Shown here: positions 1 to 11,900 of the stretch, piece after piece
How the letters are laid out: the number at the start of each line of letters is the position of its first letter
Position numbering within the stretch: position 1 is the first letter of the stretch
Translations under genes and position numbers: made by a program
Notes under the pieces: model-generated
Databases searched by the model: none
Told to the model about the DNA's origin: nothing
What the model saw: the letters and a program-made list of their open reading frames with translations, nothing else
From: Liolophura sinensis
Lineage: Eukaryota; Mollusca; Polyplacophora; Chitonida; Chitonidae
Direction of reading: 5' to 3'
Length of the DNA stretch: 64,000 nt
Assembly: GCF_032854445.1 (NCBI RefSeq)
Contig: NC_088295.1
Location: 27,701,385-27,765,384, forward strand

Positions 1-209
1 CCAGACATGTCCTCCATAGGTCACCTTTGGGATATCATGGGTCGCCGAGTAAGACAACGGCCACACCTTGCAGCCAACAGACAAGAACTGGCGTTCGCTC
101 TTCAAAATGAATGGCAGGGAACCCCACGTCATCTCAGACTACTGATTTTTTCTATGCGGAAGAGTTTTTGCATGCATGGAAGCAAAGGGGTGGCCACACA
201 CAATATTGA
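1..209 (+). pseudogene. Tc1/mariner-type transposase, C-terminal remnant
   Basis: The first frame, open from base 1, reads PDMSSIGHLWDIMGRRV and then RQELAFALQNEW. This matches the end of Tc1-like DDE transposases, where the last catalytic acidic residue lies in a 'DxxPIEHLWD' context. Here the P-I-E of that context has become S-I-G. The usual ending RGGHTQY-stop is present but in another frame (186-209), so at least one frameshift separates it from the upstream part. The gene begins left of the window. It lies antisense to RPL10, probably in an RPL10 intron. It is a dead copy, and no terminal repeat was identified. Confidence 0.8.
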
Positions 210-910
210 TTGGCTTTGATATTGACTCATTTTAAAAATAATCAACTTTTTTATACTCTGCCCAATGTCAAGCAAGATGGAATTGCTATTTTTCTACCCC
301 TGCTATGTTTGTTCACTTGTAAAATGATTTTAGGGCTGCTTTGTCCGTTCTTATTCAAAACTTTGAAAGTCATTGGTCTTTTCAATATATTAAACTTCAG
401 TCATCATGTTTTTTGCTTTGGCAAAATCTTATGTGCAGTTTTGGACCAATGAAAGAACTAATTTGCCATTCTCTTATATATGCTCTCAGTGAATGATTAA
501 TAAACAGGGGGTGCTGTGCAACTTGGTATAGTGAGAACCACCACTAATTAAGCTTAGAAACTGACTAGCAAGAGACGAATTTCTAGATAATTTCTTATTT
601 AATGAATATAAATTATATTATATTATATTATTTATATATATATATATACATACACACACACATGCAAAAAGGGAGCTTTCAAATCTGCTCCAAGCCAAAT
701 ACCGCACAAGATCCTACATGCCAGTAAATCTTATACACAATTGGTAGCAACTAGATTAATACCACACCGTATGTACTGTAAACCGTAGCATCTCATGGAA
801 CTACAATTACCGCTATAAAACAAGCATGTTAGCGCCATGTGGTATTCTCAGTCCTGTCTGTTTTAAAGGTTATTGCTGTACAATGTGTCTTTTCTAACAG
901 TTTTGCTTAC
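210..910. other. RPL10 intron sequence (minus strand), no gene seen
   Basis: This AT-rich stretch lies just downstream of the RPL10 exon 3 donor on the minus strand. It contains a TA/CA-rich microsatellite near 605-662. I looked for the next RPL10 exon (the LQTGMRGAFGKPQ region) and did not find it, so the intron must extend past the left edge of the window. Confidence 0.5.
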
Positions 911-1559
911 CTATCAGCCCCAGCACACGACAACATCTTGTTGATTCGGATGACGTGGTATGGGTGGCATCTCATCCTCAAGTGAAAGGCATCTTTACCA
1001 CAGAATTTCACCAGATATTTGTTGGCGCAGATTCGAGCAGCTTCCAGAGCTTCGGATGTCAGCTGTTCAAACTCATCAGAAACGAGATGAACGCAGAGTG
1101 GGAACTCATCCACTCGTGCCCTCTTTCTACCCAAATCAAAGATTCTGATCTTTGGATCTAAAAAGCAATGAGCAATGGTCACTTAATCATGGTAATAATG
1201 GTGAATTGATTTATTACTACTATTAAATTCATGTACATATACATATTACACTTGACAACGGATGTTTCAGGATCATCAGACTGACGGTTTCCCAGTGCAG
1301 CTTAGTCTCCAAACACATTCCTTCTGGAGTATGGTCACCAGGAGAGGCTGTACATTAAAACTTTCAACCTTCATTAACCTCATACGCCCAGGGTTCATAG
1401 AAGTCCAACTTTTTATAACCGGAAACTCAAAATTGAGTTTTTTCTGGTCTAGATGAAGTTTATTTATATATTAAACACCAACTCTAACCTGGTATTGAGT
1501 TCCGCTTTAGTGACTGGTAATTTTCTGAACGTGAAAGTATATGATACATCGGTGTACAT

Positions 1560-1601
<42 letters not shown>

Positions 1602-4600
1602 GAGAGAGAGAGAAAGTTTAAGTTCATTTGAGGTTCATTTCATGATTTTAGTGTTGGTACGTACATATACTTTTACAAGTATATTATCCTGATCAGAGTT
1701 ATACATTGTATAACAAAACAGATATTAACCATGGTGATGCATGTTCAGTTGCTGGTTGTTATGTTAAAGGAAGAAAGGAACTAACAAACAATATATCAAA
1801 AGTAGACGTGCAAAATACAGAGATAAGGCTTATCTTGCCCAGAGGTATTTAATGAAGCAGTTGTAAACAATGCATGTTCAGTTGTTGGTTGTTATAAATA
1901 TTAAATTACAAGAATTAAAAAATATTACATGAAATATAACCTTACATAGGCCTACAACCACAACAGACAAGACTTAGTCTGATCAGAGGTATCTACTGTA
2001 TTATTTGTTTGAATTTGTTTTCCTGGATTTTCTTCAACGATGGGATAGCAAGATCAAGGAAATAATGAAAAAAAAAAAAAAAAAAAAAAAAATCTTAAAA
2101 ACTTTAATTTTCCGAGTTAGAATATGGCCAAAATTACTCAACCATCTCATACAGGTATTATCAAGAGTGACTAGAATCCTCTTTCATTTCCTTCAGAGAT
2201 GTCACTTGTTTTCGCACCGATCTTTCACCGGTCCAGCATGAGCTGGACTTGAACTCACAGCGACCGCATTGGTGAGAGGCTCCCGAGTCATTACGCTGCG
2301 CTAGCGCGCTAACCAACTGAGCGAATGTATTTAAAGCCTGATTTTAATTTAATTGCAGCCAATACACGCATGACCACTTCGGCTTGTCACAGATGCAACT
2401 GTTGGCGATTGAAGTTGACTGCTCATTGCTATGCATATATATTTGAATGCAATTCACTTTTTATCCACAAATGTATTTCTACCAAAAAGACACAGAATTG
2501 AGCTTCTTTACCCCAATTTTCAGTTTTCAATTGAATTTTACCACCGAATACTGAGGTCTAAAATTCACGTGTATCAACCTCTGAAGCCAAACAAAATTAG
2601 CTAGTTATTTCTTTTCCTGTCTTCATCAATCAGGTATTGACAAAGAATTTCCTTAAAACCATCAGGACTGAACAGAGTATTTTGAGAAATTTAAGGCACT
2701 ATCTCCTTTTGTGTCCCCTTAAAATTATAGGTATCTGTGAATTTGGCAATCTCTTACCTGGCACACCCCTGCAGAACCTTGACTTAGGGTAGGGCTTATT
2801 TTTGCAGTAGCGGTAACTGAAATCAGGAGTAAACAATTATGTTAAGATCACCTTAGACTTCAAATCAGAGAGTATTGTCAAACATGAATAAAGTATTACT
2901 GCTTTATTAAAATTTAACCAACATCACTAGCATTTCAGACAGCTTCACACTTGGACTGTATCAAGAAAAAAAAATGTATATTATTGTCACAAAACGGTGA
3001 TGCTCAGTAACGGGAACTGATACTATACCATGTATCAGCAGGGTAATGCCTGTTTATAGTAAAGAATGTTAGTCATCTGTACAAGTATGGGGGTCCACTG
3101 GAACTTGGTTAGTGGTCTAGATAGTCGATGCTTTGCTTTGTCATCAACCCATTTATAAGCTAAATCAGCATTTCAAGTTTTGTTAGTTCATTCGGTTTTG
3201 GATGAGGCAAGGTGGGGGGCTTGTCTCTGCTATGTCTACACGACATTATCTTACAGTAGTTGTACTATAATGATGAGAAAAACTCCATGAATTTTCTGCA
3301 AATTTTGTGCTGAGATTATATGAAATAAATTTGAGTTTTGTCTGCTTGTCTGGGACAGGCCAAATATACAAGAGGCAACCCGTCGCTACATTGAAAACTG
3401 TACACGAGCTGCTGTATTTTTCAGTAAACGTTCAGTAAATACAATATTCAGTGAAACACAAGTAAACTATGATCTTATGTTAAGAATATTACGCTTTGTC
3501 TTTGTAATATTTACCAAATCAAAAATGCTTGTTGAGGTTGCTGTTAAATGAAGTTCTCACCCCCAAAAGGCTAGACAGGGGAGATTACTCATATTTGTGT
3601 GTTGAAAAGCTGCTAGATGGAAGGCATTCGCAAGTTAACTACACCACCACAGAGAAGAGATGACTGGATACCATAAATTCACATGAAAAATAATTGAGAT
3701 CAGTCCATAAAAGGATAAGATTTCAGCTGCAAAACATGTAATGGCTATTCAAAAAATCAGCAGGAATTGTAATTAAGTAGGTGTTTTTTTTTTAGAGAAT
3801 TTCCACATTTCAGCGATTTCAAAACTTACTTACTCTTGCCACAGGTATTTCTGTTATTGGGCAGCTAAGTTTGTATCCGTGTCTGTCCCAGGGACAGGTG
3901 GCTAAAATTTTAGTTTCAAGCCCTGATTTCTTTGCCCTATAATATATGATTTATTTATTTATTTGATTGGTGTTTGACTCTGTTGGGTTGATAAATGTCA
4001 AGGCAGTAGTTTCTCTGTTACGATTACCAATGTATAGCAGACACCTATCAAATCTGGTCATTATACCAGTCCGGTCTGTCATTCCTGTCTTTAGGTGACC
4101 CTTGGTGCTTTTTAAACACGCTCAAGAATATTTCACTTGTTCAATGGTGGCCAGCATTGTGGTGGGAGAAAGCTGGGCAGAGCCTCTGAGTGACCCATAT
4201 AGTATGTGATGCAAATAAAATGCAACTAAATCCATCAACGTCACACAAACACTTGGACATATATAGTGTCCTACACAGGGCTACATCTGAAATCTGTCAC
4301 ATTCTTACCAGCTTAGTTTTCAGAACTACAGATCTGTACTCTTCCATTTACTAACCTGGAACTCGGCCCTTTCACGTGTACTGTTCTCAACATGTTAAAG
4401 CTGTACGCTACAACTCCTTCAGTAACTCTACTTCATACCCCCTAGTTATTTGTGAATAATAAAGACCGTAACAATCAAAATTGAGAAGAAAATTTAAAAA
4501 CATGACACTATAGGCTGAAAAGAGCACATTTTTTTTTTATATCTGGTGGTGCCTGTTGCATAATTTTGCGATTTTTTCCTCACCATACACATAAAGCCTG

Positions 4601-5631
4601 AAAATGGCAAAGCTGGCATAAATCGCGGAGTCCATCTTTAGCACACTGTAATTTATGCTGCGGGTGTGTTGTCTCTGAGCCAATGAGAGTCGTTAAAACT
4701 GTCTGCTTGTTCGTGTAAACTCGGAACCAACATCCAACATTCCGGTTTCCCAATTGTCGAACGGAAAACGAACTGTACTGTTCGCTACCTTCTGGAAAGA
4801 AGAGTTCTACCAGAAATGCACGAACTGCACTTCGGTGGTTTCCGACGGCAATTCTCCTAACACAGAAGACTTCAGGACTTGTCCTTAAGCAAAATGGAGT
4901 CGCCCACAGCAGATTTTGTCACTGAGTTTATTTATAATTTATCAACTTGCGGTACAAGTTGAATTTTTTCTGATATGTGCCTGTGAGGAATTGCATACGC
5001 TTTTCAACGGTATTTGACTGATATTTAAATTTTCTTCTCCTTTAACACAAATGTGCCTGTCACAAATTAGCAGCATGCGAAAGCAAGGCTGTGAACATGG
5101 CCAACCAATCTCAGTGCTAATTTAGGGCTAGAGCTCCAACACCATAAATATACTTGTGTCGGACAAGCACTTCTTGGCTCTCTGGCTTTACTCCAGTACC
5201 AAATTTATGGTGTTTTGGGTGATTTTGAACTGTACTTTTTGAACAGGAACGAAAAGATACGACTGTCAAGTTAGGAGTAGACTTACACTTGTGATAATAA
5301 ACGTCCTACTCTCTTCAAGTGCTGCTCTTTTTGAGTGGATTTCAAGGCTTTGCGGAGAGGACCAACCAGAGTTTTCAGGTGAATGATTAAATGATGAGAC
5401 AGGTAAATATATCTCATAACTAGTAAAGTAATATACTGTTCAAAATAGATCTTAAAATTACTATTCAGCTGTCATTAAAGAATCAATTGTTTAATCAAAT
5501 GCTTATGTTCAGAATAATTAATTTTTATAACAAACTGCCTCAACCTGATAAAAACAAATAGCACTGCTCTCTGAACAGTGACGTTTATGTTGTTGTTGCA
5601 CAACTCACCATCTTGCTGGTCGGCGCCCCAT
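911..5631 (-). CDS. RPL10: 60S ribosomal protein L10 (uL16), N-terminal half, partial gene
   Basis: This is a component of the cytosolic large ribosomal subunit, placed near the peptidyl-transferase centre and tRNA path. Coding exons in transcript order are 5631-5609 (MGRRPAR plus two bases of Cys), 2816-2758 ([19 protein letters not shown]) and 1157-911 ([10 protein letters not shown] through LSCAGADR). All have GT donors, AG acceptors and matching phases, giving residues 1-109 of about 215. The remaining exons lie beyond the left edge. Variants such as CVHLVSDE and VKFCGKD are, as I recall, normal for invertebrate L10, so the copy looks functional. An AG acceptor stands just upstream of the ATG (after 5638), so the 5' UTR is spliced from a leader exon near 5795-5824. 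The gene is head-to-head with SNX29. Confidence 0.95.
1158..2757. other. RPL10 intron 2 with repeats
   Basis: This intron holds a TA microsatellite (about 1568-1600) followed by a GA run, and a poly-A run of more than 20 bases (2067-2089). It also holds a truncated tRNA-derived SINE head (2231-2325). No other coding signal was seen. Confidence 0.7.
2231..2325 (-). mobile_element. tRNA-derived SINE (family A), head fragment
   Basis: Read on the minus strand, this piece contains GGCTCAGTTGG, like a pol III A box, and GTTCAAGTCC, like a B box. They are spaced as in a tRNA, with flanking sequence shared by the other family A copies in the window. Only the tRNA-like head is clear here. The body and AAAT-rich tail are missing. 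Confidence 0.75.
2817..5608. other. RPL10 intron 1
   Basis: This 2.8-kb intron contains an interrupted family A SINE (3946-4200). It also has a stretch of higher CpG content (about 4620-4860) and a short inverted repeat (AACACCATAAAT near 5129, its complement near 5200). No exon or clear RNA gene was recognised. I looked for box C/D snoRNA signals on the minus strand because ribosomal-protein introns often host them, and found no convincing pair. Confidence 0.5.
3946..4200 (-). mobile_element. SINE family A, interrupted and degenerate copy
   Basis: The tail end (TTTATTTATTTATTTGATTG) begins near 3950 and the conserved body (CTCAAGAATATTTCACTT, then GGCCAGCATTGTGGTGGGAG) lies at 4119-4195. 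About 140 bp of unrelated sequence separates them. The tRNA-like head is not evident. Confidence 0.55.
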
Positions 5632-5794
5632 TATAATCTGAAATTGAATATAAACGAGTCATATCAGTTTAAAACTTCATGGATCGATTAGACAACATAT
5701 CGGGAAAAGCATAAATATTGGACTGAGGTAACAAAACTTTATTTAGTTTCAGGATGACTGCTGATTTCTCACTGTTGTAAGTACACACACTCAC

Positions 5795-5824
5795 ATTACA
5801 CGACGGCCACCATAGGAAAGAAAG
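5795..5824 (-). promoter_or_regulatory. Inferred RPL10 5' leader exon with TOP-like start
   Basis: On the minus strand a C followed by the pyrimidine tract TTTCTTTCC begins at 5824, as in 5'-terminal oligopyrimidine (TOP) mRNAs of ribosomal proteins. A consensus donor (GTGAGT) begins at 5794 and would splice to the acceptor just upstream of the RPL10 ATG. The leader carries a complete short ORF, MVAVV-stop, at 5813-5796. The transcription start is inferred from sequence pattern only. Confidence 0.55.
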
Positions 5825-5983
5825 TGACCCGGATGTTGGAGTTCACCACTGTGGCTGATCATGTGATCAAAATAAAATGGTGGCGTGTTCACAAGCATGA
5901 TAATGGGTAAACACATTATGATGTCAAAATAATGAAAACAGCAGGAAGCGTTGGGGGGCTGGAGACTCGCGTAAAGTTAAACA
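5825..5983. promoter_or_regulatory. Candidate bidirectional promoter of RPL10 and SNX29
   Basis: About 160 bp separates the inferred RPL10 start (minus strand) from the SNX29 ATG (plus strand). The space must therefore hold the SNX29 5' UTR and regulatory sites for both genes. It contains TGATCATGTGATCA-like palindromic sequence (5857-5870) and no obvious TATA box. Shared control is inferred from spacing. Confidence 0.5.
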
Positions 5984-8900
5984 ATGAACGGTGAGTTTTT
6001 GAATCTGTGTATGAAACACAGGAAAACATTTCACGGTATATTTGTAATCATGATGATGTTTTTGTTGACATCTAGGCGACTGACTTACCGACTCGTTTCA
6101 CTTAGATTTCGACAGTTACTTAAGGCGCAGGTTTTGTGTTGTATCCTTCGAAGCAGACACTTTAATGATACAACGTACACGATCGTTGTGTGGCTGTGCG
6201 TCTGCAGGCTGTTGTTCAACTAAAATTGCGATCTACAGAAAGTCGTAACTCAAGGATTTCTGCTATTTCATTATGACAAAGCACAATTTATGTCATTTAA
6301 CACAAATCAAATTTCATCACTTCACTTAAGTTCGCTTGTTAAGAAATGTTAAGTCGTAGGCGTCTGGTAGAGTTGAGTTATGATACTTGATGCTTTCCTG
6401 TTCCTTTAACATAGCATATCACATGGCCTTGTTAGAATTTTAGAAAGTCAGTTTATAGAGTTACCAAGCATGTAAAAAAAAATGACTTTTAGATCTTTTC
6501 TAGCCCATCTTCTGAAGTAAATAAGGTTATATTATTTGTTGTCTTTTTAAGTGATTTATCCTCCTAAAATTACAAACATGTATAGCTGATTTAAGTGAGA
6601 TCTCACCTCTTGAGTTACCTGTTTGCAACTAATCCCCATATTGAAAGCATTAATAACTTATTGGAAATGTGTACCAGAACATGTATATAGGTTTGAGAAT
6701 TTTCAATTTGATAGTACTGTTTTTTTGTTTATATGTCAAGTGCTGAGACTATATACCACACATTCTATTTATTCATTGTATCCAGAAAGCTAAACTGCAG
6801 AGGTTTATCCTGTTTATTTTAGCTAAGCTTCTTGATCCATGATGATTTCTCTCACATACTTTAACCTAAAGTTTGGTGTGAAAAAATGCAGTTCTAGAAA
6901 TGTATTTTAAATTATCTTTAGAAATAGTTTTGTTACCAACATTAAAGTTCTTCACTAAAAACTCTTAAGAGGCTCTGTATGGATTGATGTCAAAGACTGA
7001 AGAAAAATTGTTGTAAAGTGCTAATCTTTAGGTGAGGTGTAGCATTCTGACTCTAAATTATCCTTGTCTGTTCCAAAATCTCAATTAAAGTTTAAACATT
7101 AACATTAAAATGTTTATACCGGTATGTTAAACTGACCACAAGAACACTTATTAATGGTCAGTGGCAATCCAATCCTGGTGTGAATTATCAGTACAATCAA
7201 TTGACAGACAGCTGACATAGCTCTTTTGTTCTCAGAAATGGGGTCATGAGATTTGGGTCACCTGACTTACCTTTTTTTATGTCCCAGTCATGCTCGTAAT
7301 TTGACAAGATCTTATGTCAGATATGATTACTCTTAGCTTGTGGAATTACCTTTTTTTATGTCCCAGTCATGCTCGTAATTTGACAAGATCTTATGTCAGA
7401 TATGATTACTCTTAGCTTGTGGAATACTTGTTTTACAGACTCCATTGTACAGCAATAGCTTTCTGGGACTAAGACCCTAGGGGGTGGGTTGGGATTGGGT
7501 GGGAGCTGCGTCACATGTTGCTTGTATTGTAAATATATCATTGTTAGGTTTTCAAATCACCTTCTCCATTTCTCCATACAATGATTTGTGGGAGGTAAAT
7601 TCCTGTTTCTGGAAAATAACTCTCCTATTGAGTTTTTTTTTTTTTTTTTGATGAACCTAAGATTCTTTTACTTGTATATCCACATGTTATTGTATACAGC
7701 TGTAGTCTTACATACATGTTTTCTGGAGATGTGCTCTTGAGTGCCTTGTGTGACACATGTATTTCAAACACAGTCACAGCATGTCTATCGGCATGTGATC
7801 ATATTTGTTGTGAAATAGTAACAGGTGACATTATTTTTTTACGGTTATAGTATGTGGAGTACATGAGAACAGATTGGTAATTGTGCATTGGAACACTGTC
7901 ATGCCTGAGTTTACAGAGCCAGAGATGTACATTCCTTTGTCTTTTGTAGGGGATGATGTGTATCTCAGTGAGAGACATGCTCTCCTTACCAGACTGTTGG
8001 ATGCTGTCAAACAGGTAAATTTACAAGCCTCATTATTTTCTGTACTGATATTGAATTCAAGTTTTCCTTCTTAAGCAATAGAGTAAATTTTAAAAGTATT
8101 CTTTAGTCATCAAGTATAAACTTGTTCAAAGCCTTCTTCCAACCATAAACCTGACTGTCATCGTATGAGTGAAAAATTGTTGAGTGTGGTGTGAAAGCAC
8201 CAAGAATATATATATGTATATGTGAAAAAATGAATAAAGTTATGCGTACAGTGTATATCTTTTCATGACTCTTGAGTATAAGCAAGTTATTCATTGGTTA
8301 GTATAAGAGAAATAAGATTCTGTATGTGTAGTTACAAGTCAGTGTCATAGAACCTGTAAATATATACATGTACATGTATGGCAGAGTACAGTAGATGTAT
8401 ATCTGACAGTACACATGTACATGTATGGCAGAATACAGTAGATGTATATCTGACAGTACACATGTACATGTATGGCAGAATACAGTAGATGTATATCTGA
8501 CAGTACACATGTACATGTATGGCAGAATACAGTAGATGTATATCTGACAGTACACATGTACATGTATGGCAGAATACAGTAGATGTATATCTGACAGTAC
8601 ACATGTACATGTATGGCAGAATACAGTAGATGTATATCTGACAGTACACATGTACATGTATGGCAGAATACAGTAGATGTATATCTGATAGTACATATAG
8701 TAACCTTGTGGACTGATTCTTGCTTTCATACTATTATAACATATATCACATTTTAAAGATAAAAAGAAATTTTATGCAGGTTGATGTTTTGTAGCTAGCT
8801 GCCAAGCTTGGCATTCACAAGTTTTCAGTGAAAATCATGTCCTGTAGATTCTTGTAATGCGAAGTGACTTTAGCTCCATGCATGAACAAAAAGCCCAAAG

Positions 8901-11900
8901 GTTGTGAAAAACAAAGCCATTAGGTCAGGTAACACCAGGAGATATATATATATATAATCTTAGATAGCAAAGATACTGTTATGTTATTATACTGTTACAT
9001 TGTTTCATGTACATTGTATATAGATTACTACAATCTGGCATACACATATATTCCTTGTGATTAATACATTTAACTAGAGCAACATGGAGTAGCATATTGC
9101 TTATGTACTGTAGACCTGTTGCTATACACCTGACATGATTAATTTGTGTTTAGTTTGCTAGAGGGTCATCCAGCTTGATAATTGACATTTGATGCATATT
9201 TCGGTTCACAGGATTCCCAGTTCCTCCTATAATAACAAAGAATCAAGTTATACAAATCATGGTCAGCAGATCAAGTTTTTGTATTTGTATTGTATCTAAA
9301 GTTGATTTTATTTCCCAGCCTACATGTGTGTCAGCAGGTTGAAATATAAGGGTGATGATTAAGTTTTGTTTACACACACTAGTGTCTCTGGGTTGAAAAT
9401 CAGTAACAGTGTCATTGGAGAATGACAAAATGCTTGTGTATGCCTCTTTTTTCAGTGTCAAGTTCGTTTTGGTGGAAGGTCAGAGTTAGCCACTGATGGG
9501 GACAGCAGGTCAGTACTATACACCATGCATTGTTATACAGATAGTGCATGCTGACAGATGGGATATCAGGAATTGTACGTTCGAGAGAAAGCATGAGTTA
9601 AATATCACTGTTGATTCCTGATGTCCCATCCCCAGCATGCATTATATGTTTTATTACACTGAAAAAAAAAGATCAGTATACTAACAGTATACTAGGTTAG
9701 TACTTTAAATTGCTAAATTTGTAAATCAGTAGTGAAACTAGCCAACAACCAGTTGTCTACTTTACAAACAAGCAGACATCAGGGAATCAGACAGGGAGGT
9801 AACTTCAGCGAGTAGAATAAATGCACATGATTGTTGAATTTTAGCACAAGATCATTGGCTACGGGCTCATGAACATGTGATAGCAAAAATGGCTCTATGA
9901 GATATAATAATACAGTTTATTAAGCTTCAGCTGTTTGCTACTATCTTGACTATTATATGGTATAGATATTTTCTGGCTTCCATTTATAAAAAATACTGGT
10001 GCAAATTAAAACAACCAGATGTCCCTCATCTGGAATTTGTATGTAACATCAAGATGCCAAAGTTTTTCCAGGTAATGTATTCAAAGTACTGTTTTGACAA
10101 GAATTAGTGTTTTAATAGGACATTGAATGTGTTGGAACTGTCAGTAATAGGTAACTGTTCTCATCAGCCAGCCTGGAGATGAAAAATGTACATGGAATTT
10201 CTGAAGCAATGCTTACATTGTACATTCTCTATTAACATGTAAAACCTTTAAGACCAAAACAAAGCTAAATTTTTTGTTTTTGTGTTTCTTTTCATGATAA
10301 TACTTTCACTTACATGTACAGTCTGCACAAGTTAGTTCGTGAAAAGGGATTCAGCTGTTGACCTGTCAGTCAAATCTTTGACATCTAACATTGTATATTT
10401 TAATGTGACCTACTCACTTAATGAGGGTCCTTAGTGCAAGATGACATCAATTTTTGGGGGGAGGATGTCGCAGGTGTTTAAAATGTATGCTTGTTTTTAT
10501 TCCATCACTGTATGTTAGTTACCCACAGAATTCAGCTGGAAATCACCTTAGCACCCATCGGTTACATAGTTTGCAAGCTCTTGATCAATGGATCGATCTT
10601 GTCTTTTACTACAGGGTGTCATGTCTTTGTGCAGCGTGGGAGGCAGCCTTACAGCATGGGATGAGACACAACAACAAGGCTCTCTCAGCCCTCAAGTATG
10701 TACGACTACATGTACCCATTTCTCTACAGTCTCGTACTGCATGGTAGATGGGCTGATAAGTTGTTTTCTTCTTAAGTTAAATCAGGTCTACATTCATATC
10801 AAATTGATAATTAGTATGTGTGCATAGTAATAATGTTTTATAAGGAAACCCTAGTTTAAGTAAGACATTATAAACAATATCATTTTCAATCTTGTTGAAT
10901 ATGTGTATCACTCCACTGACAGTAAAGATAGGCCGTATACAAGGCGGTATATATAAAAAAGAAGCAAAATTTAATTTGTTGAATCATGTTGGCTGAAGAG
11001 CTATAGTATGTGGTGTACACAGACACATTTTTCTTCCTAAGGGGACTATTTAGGTTTACATTCGTTTATAAATTCTTATTTTTAGTATTGTGTAATTGCA
11101 GGCAGGTGACAGAAATGACTGGCCTGTCAAAGGTTACTGGAGTGTTTGGAGATATAAAGAACCTAGAGACGGAGCCAAGTGAGTTCATTAACTATCTTTA
11201 ATTTATTTATTTGTTTATATGATAGGTGTTTTACACTGTACGCAAGAACATTTTTGAGAGTTTTGTTGATCTTAGGATCATTTTCATAGCTTTGATAGGA
11301 TGAAGTTATGCTGGAAAAATGGAAGTTTCATTACCAAAAGTAATATTTTATAACCTATATTTTCCTCGCAATGTGCCATTTTGAGACAAATTTTTAGGGC
11401 AAGTACAACATGCTGTCTGTGTGTGGACAGAGCCAGAAAAATACTGTGAGATGAATTTTCTTCTATAAGCTAAATGTCTTCTGTTCATTTGAAATACATT
11501 CCATGTAAAAAGATGTGCCCATACTTAGTAGACCTACCATACGGTATTTGGGCATATTAGATGACTAAATAAAACAGGAATGTCACTTAGATTGGGAATT
11601 TCACATGTATCTTGTAGCACCCCATTCCAGAGTTTCTTACATTGAAGAAATTATAAGGGTTAATATATCCCAAATGAGTCACAAATGACATGAGTGATTA
11701 TTTGTTAATTCAGGTGTTTTGCGCAGATACTGGTGTTCTGTTTAATAAGTGAGGTTATGTATTCATTAGATGGATTTATTTGATGGATTTTTGCAGCTTT
11801 CTGGTCATATGTGAAGGAGCACCTAACCAAACATGAGGTACAGCGATATACCACCCTGAAGTCCATGGTAACAGACGCCGGGCGGGGTCGTGCCTGGTTA

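Noticed and set aside
907-1182. Isolated RPL10-like exon as a processed or exon-only pseudogene
   Set aside because: The two upstream coding exons were found at 2758-2816 and 5609-5631 with matching phases and splice sites, so it is part of a normal split gene running off the left edge.
2231-2325. Possible true tRNA gene
   Set aside because: A and B box-like words are present, but the same sequence recurs as the head of a dispersed SINE and no complete tRNA fold was seen.
1158-5608. Intronic box C/D snoRNA in RPL10
   Set aside because: TGATGA-like and CTGA-like words occur on the minus strand, but none formed a properly spaced pair with a terminal stem.
8298-8729. 143-aa minus-strand open frame
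   Set aside because: It lies over the 47-bp minisatellite, is open in all frames for trivial reasons, and has no similarity or gene signals.
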